Shown: piece by piece, positions 37,001 to 44,282 of the stretch
How positions within the stretch are numbered: position 1 is the first letter of the stretch
How the letters are laid out: each line of letters opens with the position of its first letter
Source of the DNA: Fusobacteriaceae bacterium
GTDB taxonomy: Bacteria; Fusobacteriota; Fusobacteriia; Fusobacteriales; Fusobacteriaceae
Assembly: GCA_900764925.1 (NCBI GenBank)
Contig: CAAFPW010000067.1
Coordinates: 1-64,000 of the forward strand
Reading direction: 5' to 3'
DNA: 64,000 bases
Translations under genes and position numbers: made by a program
The notes under the pieces: generated by a model
Told to the model about the DNA's origin: nothing
What the model saw: only the letters and a program-made list of their open reading frames with translations
The model's database searches: none

Positions 37001-37099
37001 GCTACCTTATTAACTTTAGTAGTAATACCTGTATTCTATTATCTGATTGATGATTTTACAAGTATAATGAAGAAAGTTAAATTAAAAAAATCTAAATAG
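34064..37099 (+). CDS. RND-family efflux pump (HAE1 type) 2
   Basis: 1011-aa inner-membrane pump, paralogous to the one at 29362. Visible are FSIRKPATTIMFLISMVFFG at the N-terminus, LGIGMLVDNSVVVVDNIFRH in helix 4, and GIVVNNAIVLIDFINLRR with SGRTRLRPILMTTLTTVLGMLPL in the second half. The same relay pattern occurs: one Asp kept in helix 4, with Asn where AcrB has Asp408 and Lys940. Translation is probably coupled to the adaptor, separated by a single base from its stop. Substrate unknown. Confidence 0.93.
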   Translation: MKSIPEFSIRKPATTIMFLISMVFFGYLGLKKMPIEMLPNINRPTVRIRVKWDGATPSDMDKMITRKIEDVLPNVEGITEYSSESSAETSLIQVKFKYGTDVETKITLIQNEINQIRKKFPDDMDEPTIRKSSTSDVPALTFSLAGGDTVEMKSYVESTLKPMLERIEGVAEIEVFGGREQEVAVVVDPEKLENYNLGIMDVYNKMSSASVNIPGGVLREGEKEYLIKVEAEIESVDEIKEIVLSNVNGHLLKLKDIADIKIAPKDRTSISRKNGKENIVVIVSKTDEGNSVAIVDSVKKIMEQAKGSFPINTVMNYEFDSSITIMNSIKNVQSSGIMGLLLASGILFVFLKSISATLIIATAIPISVIFTFFLLNAQGITLNLMSLMGLSLGIGMLVDNSVVVVDNIFRHMSELGKNRVAAARDGAEEMALPVLASTLTTVAAFLPLVFQEGLAKEQFNNLCYAISYSLLASLVISLTFVPMISSKIMNEKKNINSEGRFLKFIRKWYVNLLKWAVRRRGVVVGIITVLFLGSLYVGSKLGGKFIPTVDEGRFAVVAKLPSGSDVNKGDRIAKILEERVGNFDFIKDFTVSGNGERAILNINGGLKTTRDKSMSDIIRELRTVYVNIPDTELTITPGYKFGIRGIYDLEFELYSDNEIQLQTIVTELKDRVAKIDGIKDITSSFEGGKPEGKFYVDREKAEYYGLNIEEIARMLQVQIQGGVPITINSDNDEIDVTLKLEQNYRESTEYILNSRITLPSGKNIKISDVAKFKIEEGPSKLEKKDKRKKIVLYANLDDSLDLKTAQNLIVDTLEEMGKPDNVTYGYGGKSADMAEMSEQLIYTFGIAIFLIYFILVWQFESFIMPFIIILSIPLSTTGAFYALYGAGLSIDAMVSVGFVMLAGIVVNNAIVLIDFINLRREAGDSKNKAIITSGRTRLRPILMTTLTTVLGMLPLMFSNGEGSEMYKGMSFVVVFGLSTATLLTLVVIPVFYYLIDDFTSIMKKVKLKKSK

Positions 37100-37122
37100 T
37101 AAAGATGAAAGAAGGAAAAGAG

Positions 37123-37935
37123 ATGAAAGATTATTTAACAATAGGAGAGGTATCTAAAATAACAAGTTTACCTATTTCAACTTTGAGATACTATGATAGT
37201 GAAGGAATAATATCTCCAGAGTATAAAGATGAGAATACAAATTATAGATACTATAGATTTTTTCAGATTCCTATTATTAAGATGATAGTTCATCTGAAAA
37301 AATTAGGATTCAGTAATGCTAAGATAAAAAGTCATTTAGAAAATCTAAGTTACACACATACTCTTGACCTTCTGAATAAGATGTTAGAACAAACTCAAGA
37401 AGAGATCGAGAGATTAAAAAAAATTGAAGAGGAATTGAAAGAGAATGCTTTACAAATGAAGTATTTAATAACTCTTGAAAATAATATAGATAAGTTTTTT
37501 ATTGAAGAGGAAGAGATTAGAGGAATCTATGCAGATATTATAATAGATGATACATATGAAGGGATTTCAAGAGCTTTTAAAGAGATAGATAGTTTTTTAA
37601 TATCAACAAAACAAGCTTTGGTTCCAGTAGGGATGTATGCTTTTACTATTAAAAAAAGTGACATAGAAAACAAAAATTATCAGTATAATAAGTTGATACT
37701 ATTAAAGGATTATGAAAATTACGATAAAAGATGCCACTATTCAAAACAAAGATATGCATGTACTGTGTGTCAAAGTAAATTTGAAGAGATGGGTAAAAAT
37801 ATAGAAAAGCTATTGGAATGGATAAAAGATTCTGAAGAAAATATGAGTGGAGATGCCATAGCTCACATACTATCTGGACCAGCTTTTGAAAAGGATCCTT
37901 CTGATGTGATGTATATATTGAGGATTCCAATATAA
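37123..37935 (+). CDS. MerR-family regulator with effector domain
   Basis: 270 aa. The N-terminal MerR domain is clear (LTIGEVSKITSLPISTLRYYDSEGIISP, residues 5-32), followed by the dimer coiled coil (about 80-120) and a C-terminal ligand domain like those of drug-sensing BmrR-type proteins. The effector part has Cys204-His205 and Cys213-x2-Cys216, which could bind metal or sense thiol stress. A frame opens at 37105, but the purine-rich GAAGGAAAAGAG precedes the ATG at 37123. It directly follows the second RND pump and may control it. Confidence 0.85.
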   Translation: MKDYLTIGEVSKITSLPISTLRYYDSEGIISPEYKDENTNYRYYRFFQIPIIKMIVHLKKLGFSNAKIKSHLENLSYTHTLDLLNKMLEQTQEEIERLKKIEEELKENALQMKYLITLENNIDKFFIEEEEIRGIYADIIIDDTYEGISRAFKEIDSFLISTKQALVPVGMYAFTIKKSDIENKNYQYNKLILLKDYENYDKRCHYSKQRYACTVCQSKFEEMGKNIEKLLEWIKDSEENMSGDAIAHILSGPAFEKDPSDVMYILRIPI

Positions 37936-37954
37936 AATATAGATATAAAAATCG

Positions 37955-37987
37955 GGGATGTTGTAATTTGATAATTTACAACATCCC
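37955..37987 (+). terminator. Hairpin after the merR-type gene
   Basis: GGGATGTTGTAA (37955-37966) and TTACAACATCCC (37976-37987) form a perfect 12-bp stem. The following bases are T-rich but not a clean U-run, so termination may be partial. Confidence 0.6.
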
Positions 37988-38081
37988 TATTTACATTATT
38001 ATTTTTAGAAAAGACTAGAAAAAAATTAGAGATTATAGTAAGATATTTTTATGGAATGAATTTGTCTTGGAGGTTATTTTT

Positions 38082-38741
38082 TTGAAAAAAGAGTTTATCA
38101 GGTTTGTAAAAGTATTTTTAGGTTTTTTTTATTGTTCATTGGGATGTGTTGTAATCTTGAAATCTAATTTGGGACTTGCTCCATGGGATGTCCTTCATCA
38201 AGGTATATCAAAGGTAACAGGAATTACAATAGGACAAGCTAGTATAAGTTTGGGAGTAATAATTGTTCTTATGGATATTTTTTTAGGACAGCCAATAGGG
38301 ATAGGAACAGTTTTAAACTTCATTTTCATAGGATTGTTTATGGATTTGATAATATTTTTAGATTTTGTTCCTGTTTCAGAAAATATGGTATTTAGAATAG
38401 TTGAATTATTATTGGGAATATTTTTTTATAGTTATGGAACATATCTATATATGAAACAGGGAATGGGCTGTGGTCCAAGAGATGGATTTATGCAAATTTT
38501 AACTAAAAGATTTAATAAACCTGTAAGTGTAATAAAAAATGGCATAGAGATTGTAGCTTTTGTTGTAGGATGGTTATTAGGAGGAAAATTAGGTATAGGA
38601 ACAATTGCAACAGCACTTATTATGGGAGTATGGTTACAATTGATGTTTAAATTTGGAAATGTGGACATAAAAAAATTACATCATAGAAATATAAAAGAGG
38701 AACTTCTACACCTAAATAAAGCGGTTAGAGGATTTGAATAG
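38082..38741 (+). CDS. YczE/YyaS/YitT-type membrane protein
   Basis: 219-aa integral membrane protein with about five hydrophobic segments and glycine-rich turns (LKSNLGLAPWDVLHQGISK, GMGCGPRDGFMQILTKRF) that are typical of the YczE-like family. No biochemical function is established for it. GGAGG at 38069-38073 is 8 bases before a TTG at 38082, which I take as the start. The coding end overlaps the start region of cobQ, and the ribosome site of cobQ begins next to its stop, so the two are co-expressed. A role in moving a corrinoid or precursor is conceivable but unproven. Confidence 0.75.
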   Translation: MKKEFIRFVKVFLGFFYCSLGCVVILKSNLGLAPWDVLHQGISKVTGITIGQASISLGVIIVLMDIFLGQPIGIGTVLNFIFIGLFMDLIIFLDFVPVSENMVFRIVELLLGIFFYSYGTYLYMKQGMGCGPRDGFMQILTKRFNKPVSVIKNGIEIVAFVVGWLLGGKLGIGTIATALIMGVWLQLMFKFGNVDIKKLHHRNIKEELLHLNKAVRGFE

Positions 38742-38751
38742 TGGAGGAAAA

Positions 38752-40254
38752 ATGCATAAAAAAATAATGGTACAAGGAACAGGATCATCAGTTGGGAAGA
38801 GTATAATTACAGCTGGATTATGTAGAGTTTTTGCACAAGATGGATACAGGGTTTCACCATTTAAATCTCAAAATATGGCTCTAAATTCATTTGTGGATAT
38901 AGAAGGGTTGGAGATGGGAAGAGCTCAAGTGGTACAAGCAGAAGCTAGTATGGAAATTCCAAGAGCTTTTATGAATCCAATACTTTTAAAGCCTAATTCA
39001 GATAATAATTCACAACTTATAATTGAAGGAAAACCTGTAAAAAATACATCAGCTCAAGATTATTTTGCCAACTCTAATTTTCTGAAAGAGGTAGCTTTGA
39101 GAAATTATAAAAAGATAGAGGAGAATTTTGATATTGGTGTTTTGGAAGGTGGAGGAAGTCCAGCTGAAATAAATTTGAGAGAATATGACTGTGTTAATAT
39201 GGGGATGGCAGAACTTATAGATGCTCCTGTGATACTTGTTGGTAATATAGAGATAGGAGGAGTGTTTGCATCTCTATATGGAACTATTGCTCTCTTAGAT
39301 GAGAGTGATAGAAAGAGAATAAAAGGGCTAATCATCAATAAATTTAGAGGGGATGCTGAGCTTTTGAAACCTGGTATTGATATGCTTATGAATAGATTAA
39401 AAAGTGAAGGACTAGATATAAAATTTTTAGGAGTTGTACCTTACGAAAAATTAGAGATAGAGGAAGAGGATATATTAGCTAAAAAGATAAATGAGCATAC
39501 AAAAAAAGATGGAGATATAAAAATAAGTGTAATTAGAACAGAGAAGATGTCTAACTATACAGATTTTGATGCACTTAATCAATATCCAGATGTGGCATTG
39601 AATTATGTTTTTAATGTTGAGGAATTAGGAGATGAAGATATAATTATCTTACCTGGAAGTAAGAACACAATCTCTGATTTAGAAAAATTAAAAGAGAATG
39701 GAATTTATGAAAAGATAAAGGAACTTCACTCAAAAGGAACTATTGTTGTAGGAATTTGTGGAGGATTTCAAATGCTTGGAAGAGAGATATATGATCCACA
39801 CCATATAGAAGGAGAGAAGGAAAAAACTCAAGGATTTGGATTCTTAGATACAGTTACTACAATGGAGAAGATAAAATTTACTGAACAAGTTGAAAGAGTG
39901 TTATGTGACGATTTGAGAAATACCATGATTGAAGGTTGTGAGAATCTAAAAGTGAGAGGTTATGAAATCCATCAAGGTATAACAACTGGAAATGAGAAAA
40001 ACTTAGTTCAAGAACAAGAGTTTATTCTTACAGCTAAAGAAAATGTGTTCGCAACTTATATTCATGGAATTTTTGATAATGGAGAGTTTACAAGAAGATT
40101 TTTAAATAGAGTGAGAGAGAAAAAAGGATTAAAACCTCTTGAAGAAAGATTCTCTTTTGCAGAATTTAAAGAAAATGAATATAATAAACTAGCTAAACTT
40201 TTAAGAGAAAACCTTGATATAAAAGGAATTTATGAGATAATGGAGAGTTTATAA
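38752..40254 (+). CDS. cobQ: Adenosylcobyric acid synthase (CobQ/CbiP)
   Basis: 500-aa glutamine-dependent amidotransferase that amidates the corrin side chains to give adenosylcobyric acid in B12 synthesis. The N-terminal synthetase domain has MVQGTGSSVGKSIITAGLCR and FKSQNMALNSFV. The C-terminal class I glutaminase domain has the catalytic Cys in GICGGFQMLG and His in YIHGIFDN. GGAGG at 38743-38747 is only 4 bases from the ATG at 38752, but that start matches the family N-terminus. No other cobalamin genes are in the window. The product pathway serves MetH. Confidence 0.94.
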   Translation: MHKKIMVQGTGSSVGKSIITAGLCRVFAQDGYRVSPFKSQNMALNSFVDIEGLEMGRAQVVQAEASMEIPRAFMNPILLKPNSDNNSQLIIEGKPVKNTSAQDYFANSNFLKEVALRNYKKIEENFDIGVLEGGGSPAEINLREYDCVNMGMAELIDAPVILVGNIEIGGVFASLYGTIALLDESDRKRIKGLIINKFRGDAELLKPGIDMLMNRLKSEGLDIKFLGVVPYEKLEIEEEDILAKKINEHTKKDGDIKISVIRTEKMSNYTDFDALNQYPDVALNYVFNVEELGDEDIIILPGSKNTISDLEKLKENGIYEKIKELHSKGTIVVGICGGFQMLGREIYDPHHIEGEKEKTQGFGFLDTVTTMEKIKFTEQVERVLCDDLRNTMIEGCENLKVRGYEIHQGITTGNEKNLVQEQEFILTAKENVFATYIHGIFDNGEFTRRFLNRVREKKGLKPLEERFSFAEFKENEYNKLAKLLRENLDIKGIYEIMESL

Positions 40255-40287
40255 TTTACAAAATTTGAACAAATAAAAAAATAAATG

Positions 40288-40316
40288 TTTACTTTTTGTA
40301 AAATAAATGATATACT
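40288..40316 (+). promoter_or_regulatory. Cold-shock gene promoter
   Basis: TTTACT (40288-40293), a 17-base spacer, TATACT (40311-40316). It gives a leader of about 117 bases before the ATG, as often seen for cspA-type genes whose long leaders respond to cold. Confidence 0.65.
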
Positions 40317-40439
40317 ATATTTGTAGTGAAGAGCAACACAAAGAAATAAATTTATAAAGAACTATTTGACTGAAGTACTTCTTTAAAAATATTATGGTTA
40401 TGTGAGTAAACACTAACAAAAATAAATGGAGGTACTTAA

Positions 40440-40637
40440 ATGAAAGGTACAGTAAAATGGTTTAACGAGGAAAAAGGATTTGGTTTTATAACAGGTGAAG
40501 ATGGAAAAGATGTATTTGCACATTTTTCTCAGATTCAAAAAGATGGTTTTAAAACTTTGACTGAAAATGAAGAGGTGCAATATGATGTTGTAAAAAACAA
40601 CAAAGGATTGCAAGCTGAAAATATAGTTAAAAGATAA
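40440..40637 (+). CDS. Cold-shock-domain RNA-binding protein
   Basis: 65-aa CspA-family single-stranded nucleic-acid-binding protein. It is one OB fold with RNP1 KGFGFI and RNP2 VFAHFS, and the start [18 protein letters not shown] is diagnostic. In this family it acts as an RNA chaperone. It has a probable long leader and its own terminator. GGAGG precedes the ATG. Confidence 0.96.
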   Translation: MKGTVKWFNEEKGFGFITGEDGKDVFAHFSQIQKDGFKTLTENEEVQYDVVKNNKGLQAENIVKR

Positions 40638-40662
40638 AAAAAGAGCTTTTTAGCTCTTTTTT
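40638..40662 (+). terminator. Cold-shock gene terminator
   Basis: AAAAAGAGCT (40638-40647) and AGCTCTTTTT (40652-40661) form a perfect 10-bp stem with a TTTT loop and terminal Ts. Confidence 0.88.
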
Positions 40663-40678
40663 AGCTTATGAGGTGAAA

Positions 40679-41023
40679 ATGAAAAAAGAGTATGAGATTT
40701 TAAAAGAGGAGATAGGAGGAATTTTCGAGTTTGTGAAAGAGTCTGCTATATCTCAAGAAAATATTGAAAAATCAAAGTTAGAGATGAATTTAAAAATAAT
40801 TCAAGCTGTGGTTATGAGATTTATAAGAATTATAATTTTTCAAAAGAATCAAGGTATTTTATGTACCTCAGTAGAGGAGATAATGGAATATGTAAATACA
40901 GGATTTTTGAGATATTTTGATAAAAATAAAGATAGAAAATTGATTTTAGAAAAAGCTAAAAGAATAGAAAAAATTCTACTGAATGTAGAGAATATAGATG
41001 AAAAATTTAAGATAGTTAGTTAA
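40679..41023 (+). CDS. Small helical protein of unknown function
   Basis: 114 aa, predicted mainly alpha-helical, cytoplasmic, with many Lys, Glu and Ile and no signal peptide. I recognise no domain. It follows the cold-shock gene terminator by 17 bases and ends before a bidirectional terminator. AGGTG lies just before the ATG at 40679; a GTG at 40673 in the same frame is an alternative start within the ribosome site. The short, plausible codon use and the good terminator support a real gene. Confidence 0.6.
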   Translation: MKKEYEILKEEIGGIFEFVKESAISQENIEKSKLEMNLKIIQAVVMRFIRIIIFQKNQGILCTSVEEIMEYVNTGFLRYFDKNKDRKLILEKAKRIEKILLNVENIDEKFKIVS

Positions 41024-41029
41024 TAGTTA

Positions 41030-41057
41030 AAAAAGCGCGAAATTAATCGCGCTTTTT
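41030..41057. terminator. Bidirectional terminator
   Basis: AAAAAGCGCG (41030-41039) and CGCGCTTTTT (41048-41057) form a perfect 10-bp stem with an 8-base loop between convergent genes. The GC-rich core stands out in this AT-rich DNA. Confidence 0.88.
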
Positions 41058-41063
41058 GTATAA

Positions 41064-42002
41064 TTAGTTTTGGCTAGCATTTAGCATGAAAGGAACTACT
41101 TGTTTCTTTCTTGAAACTACTCCCTCTAACCAAGCTGTTTTATTTTCTAATTTTACATTGAAAGCTTTTTCTACTAACTCTGGACATTTTCCAACAGTTA
41201 AAACATAAGAACCAGCTTTAATTATATCAGTTATAACAAGTACAAATAGATCGTAATTTGATTTTTCACTCATAGAGTTCATAGCAGCTTCTAAATCAGC
41301 TTGAGTGTTTAAAAGTCCAGCTACATCAACAGTGTTAACTTGAGCTACTGCAACTTTTTTACCATTCATATCGAACTCTTTCATATCTATTGTGATGATC
41401 TCTTCTGAAGTTTTATCAGATAGTGAAGTTCCTTCTATTAGCAATTTCATACCATAATCTTCAAAGTTTTCTTCCCCACAGATTTTAGATAACTCTTTTA
41501 CAGCTTCTACATCTTCAGGTGTGCAAGTTGGAGATTTGAATAATAGTGTATCAGAAATGATAGCACTCATCATAAGTCCAGCTGCCATTTTTGATGGAGT
41601 AACTCCAGCTTGTTTGAATAATCTATAAATTAAAGTACAAGTACATCCAACTGTATCAGCAGTAATTTTTAAAGGCTCATCAGTAACTAAACCAAATTTA
41701 TGGTGATCAACTACTTCTAGTATTTTAGCGTTTTCAATTCCATCAGCTGTTTGAACTTTTTCATTGTGGTCAACTAAGATAACCTCTTTTTTTCCATTTT
41801 CATCAGGACTTACATTTTCTATAAATAGAGGTGCTTCTGCTCCAAAATGATCTAAAGCAAATTGAGTTTCTCTACTTACATTTCCCAATCTACAAGGAAC
41901 AACCTCAACTCCTAAACTATTTTTTAATTCAGCAAAAGATATTGCAGAACATATAGAATCAGTATCTGGATTTTTGTGTCCAAAAACAAGAATTTTTTTC
42001 AT
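41064..42002 (-). CDS. ppaC: Manganese-dependent inorganic pyrophosphatase (PpaC)
   Basis: 312-aa family II pyrophosphatase hydrolysing PPi to two phosphates, which drives biosynthesis forward. The DHH-type metal-binding motifs are visible: GHKNPDTDSICSA (residues 8-20) and the DHH in VVDHHKFG (about 97-104). The C-terminal DHHA2 region carries SRKKQVVP. No CBS domains are inserted, so this is the short unregulated form. GGAGGAG lies before the ATG. Confidence 0.95.
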   Translation of the reverse strand: MKKILVFGHKNPDTDSICSAISFAELKNSLGVEVVPCRLGNVSRETQFALDHFGAEAPLFIENVSPDENGKKEVILVDHNEKVQTADGIENAKILEVVDHHKFGLVTDEPLKITADTVGCTCTLIYRLFKQAGVTPSKMAAGLMMSAIISDTLLFKSPTCTPEDVEAVKELSKICGEENFEDYGMKLLIEGTSLSDKTSEEIITIDMKEFDMNGKKVAVAQVNTVDVAGLLNTQADLEAAMNSMSEKSNYDLFVLVITDIIKAGSYVLTVGKCPELVEKAFNVKLENKTAWLEGVVSRKKQVVPFMLNASQN

Positions 42003-42158
42003 AACTCCTCCTTAAACAATATATATTTACTTACATATCATACCATTTTTTTTGAAATTTAGGAATAGAAAATTTTAAAAAAGAGGATTTAATTAATGAA
42101 GTTGATAAGAGAATGTGATATAATTAAAAATAGATACTTATTAAGAGAGGGAGAAAAT

Positions 42159-44171
42159 ATGAAAGCATATATTGAAGAGTTAAGAGCCAAGATAAAAAAA
42201 TATAGTGAGTATTACTATACAAATAATGAAAGCCTTATATCTGATGTTGAATTTGATAAATTGTTAGCTGAATTAAAAGAGCTGGAGGAAAAATATCCAG
42301 AGTATAGGGAGGGAGATTCTCCAACAGAGGTAGTTGGTGCTACAAATCTAAGAGATACTAAATTTAAAAAGGTTACTCATAAGAAACCTATGTTAAGTTT
42401 ATCAAACTCATATAATGAAGGGGATATAGCTGACTTTATAGAGAGAGTAAAAAAATTATTACCAGAAGAGCAAAATATAGAGTACGCTTTAGAGTTGAAG
42501 TTAGATGGATTGTCACTCAGTGTACAGTATGAAGATGGAAAACTTATAAGAGCTGTAACTAGAGGAGATGGAACAGTAGGAGAGGATGTTACAGAAAATA
42601 TTTTGGAGATAGAATCTATACCAAAAGTTTTAAAAGAAAGAGTGACTTTAGAAGTGAGAGGAGAAGTTGTACTACCTCTGTCTAAATTTGAAGAGTTGAA
42701 TAGAAAAAGAATGGAAGAGGGAGAAGAAGTTTTTGCTAATCCAAGAAATGCAGCTTCTGGAACTTTAAGACAGTTGGATTCCAGTATAATAAAGGAGAGA
42801 GGCTTAGATGCTTACTTCTATTTTCTAGTAGATGCTCAAAATTATGGAGTAAAGACTCATAGTGAGAGCATAGAGTATCTTTCAAAATTGGGAATAAAAA
42901 CTACAGGTGTTTGTGAAGTATTAAAAAACTCATCAGAACTTATTGAAAGAATTGAATACTGGGGAACTAAAAGAGAAGAGCTAGATTATGAAACTGATGG
43001 TATGGTAATCAAGGTAAATAATATTGAGCTATGGGATAGATTAGGAAATACTACAAAAAGTCCAAGATGGGCAATAGCTTTTAAATTTCCAGCAAAACAG
43101 GTAACTACAAAAATATTGGGAGTGACTTGGCAAGTGGGAAGAACAGGAAAAATAACTCCAGTGGCAGAACTTGAAGAGGTAGAACTATCTGGAAGTAGAG
43201 TAAAAAGAGCTAGTCTTCATAACCATCAAGAGATAGAGAGAAAAGATATTAGAATAGGAGATAGTGTATTTATAGAGAAAGCTGCAGAGATAATCCCACA
43301 AGTTGTAAAATCTGTAAAAGAGTTAAGAGTGGGGGATGAAATAGTAATAGAGGAGCCAACAAATTGTCCTATATGTAATACTCAAGTGGAAAGAGAAGAG
43401 GGACAAGTAGATATAAAATGTCCGAATGTAGCTTGTCCAGGAAAAATTGAGGGAGAGTTAATCTATTTTGTCTCTCGTGATGCTATGAATATAGCTGGCT
43501 TCGGAAGTAAGATAGTAGAGAATATGTTAAGGCTTGGATTTATAAAAAATATTGTAGATATATATGAATTAAAAAATCATAGAGAAGAGTTAGAAAAACT
43601 AGAGAAAATGGGTAAAAAGAGTGTAGATAATCTTCTGACTGCCATTGAAAATAGTAAGACAAGAGAATATTCAAAAGTTCTTTGTGCTTTGGGAATCCCT
43701 TTTGTTGGGAAAACTTCTGCTAAACTTTTGGCTGATTCAAGTGAAAATATAGATAGACTTATGAGTATGAGTGTGGAAGATTTGACAGAGATAGAGGGAA
43801 TAGGAGAAAAAATGGCACAAGCCATCTATGATTTTTTTAGAGATGAGGAAAAGATAAAGCTTATAAATGGCTTGAAAGCCCATGGACTTACTTTTGCTCA
43901 GGAGAAAAAAGAGGAACTTCCTGAAGAGGAGAAAGTTTTTACAGGAAAAACATTCCTATTTACAGGAACTCTGAAAAATTTTACAAGAAATGAGATAAAA
44001 GAGGAGATAGAAAAATTAGGTGGAAAAAACCTCTCAGCTGTAAGTAAAAATCTTGATTATCTGATAGTTGGAGAAAAGGCTGGAAGTAAACTAAAAAAAG
44101 CTCAAGAGCTTGGAACTGTAAAGATAATTAGTGAAGATGAGTTCATGGAGATATGTGGAAAGAAAATTTAA
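42159..44171 (+). CDS. ligA: NAD-dependent DNA ligase
   Basis: 670-aa replicative and repair ligase. The adenylation domain has Lys114 in LELKLDGLSLS as the AMP-accepting residue. The OB fold follows (WQVGRTGKITPVAELEEV), then the four-cysteine zinc finger (CPIC ... CPNVACPG), the helix-hairpin-helix region (EIEGIGEKMAQAI) and a C-terminal BRCT domain (GKTFLFTGTLKNFTRNEIKEE). The start at 42159 follows GAGAGGGAG; a longer frame opening at 42096 lacks a site. Confidence 0.97.
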   Translation: MKAYIEELRAKIKKYSEYYYTNNESLISDVEFDKLLAELKELEEKYPEYREGDSPTEVVGATNLRDTKFKKVTHKKPMLSLSNSYNEGDIADFIERVKKLLPEEQNIEYALELKLDGLSLSVQYEDGKLIRAVTRGDGTVGEDVTENILEIESIPKVLKERVTLEVRGEVVLPLSKFEELNRKRMEEGEEVFANPRNAASGTLRQLDSSIIKERGLDAYFYFLVDAQNYGVKTHSESIEYLSKLGIKTTGVCEVLKNSSELIERIEYWGTKREELDYETDGMVIKVNNIELWDRLGNTTKSPRWAIAFKFPAKQVTTKILGVTWQVGRTGKITPVAELEEVELSGSRVKRASLHNHQEIERKDIRIGDSVFIEKAAEIIPQVVKSVKELRVGDEIVIEEPTNCPICNTQVEREEGQVDIKCPNVACPGKIEGELIYFVSRDAMNIAGFGSKIVENMLRLGFIKNIVDIYELKNHREELEKLEKMGKKSVDNLLTAIENSKTREYSKVLCALGIPFVGKTSAKLLADSSENIDRLMSMSVEDLTEIEGIGEKMAQAIYDFFRDEEKIKLINGLKAHGLTFAQEKKEELPEEEKVFTGKTFLFTGTLKNFTRNEIKEEIEKLGGKNLSAVSKNLDYLIVGEKAGSKLKKAQELGTVKIISEDEFMEICGKKI

Positions 44172-44207
44172 AAAACTTAAAAAATATACAAAAAACATGA
44201 GGTTTGA

Positions 44208-44236
44208 TTGACTAATGGCCTAATTTATGGTAGCAT
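44208..44236 (+). promoter_or_regulatory. Possible secA promoter
   Basis: TTGACT (44208-44213), a 17-base spacer and an extended -10 TGGTAGCAT ending at 44236. Confidence 0.5.
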
Positions 44237-44282
44237 ATAGTCTGAAGAAGTGTATTTAAAAAAATTGAAGAGAGGAACATCA

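Noticed and set aside
37936..38081. Cobalamin riboswitch before cobQ or metH
   Set aside because: I looked for the B12-box and did not find it in either leader; metH has a SAM-I element instead.
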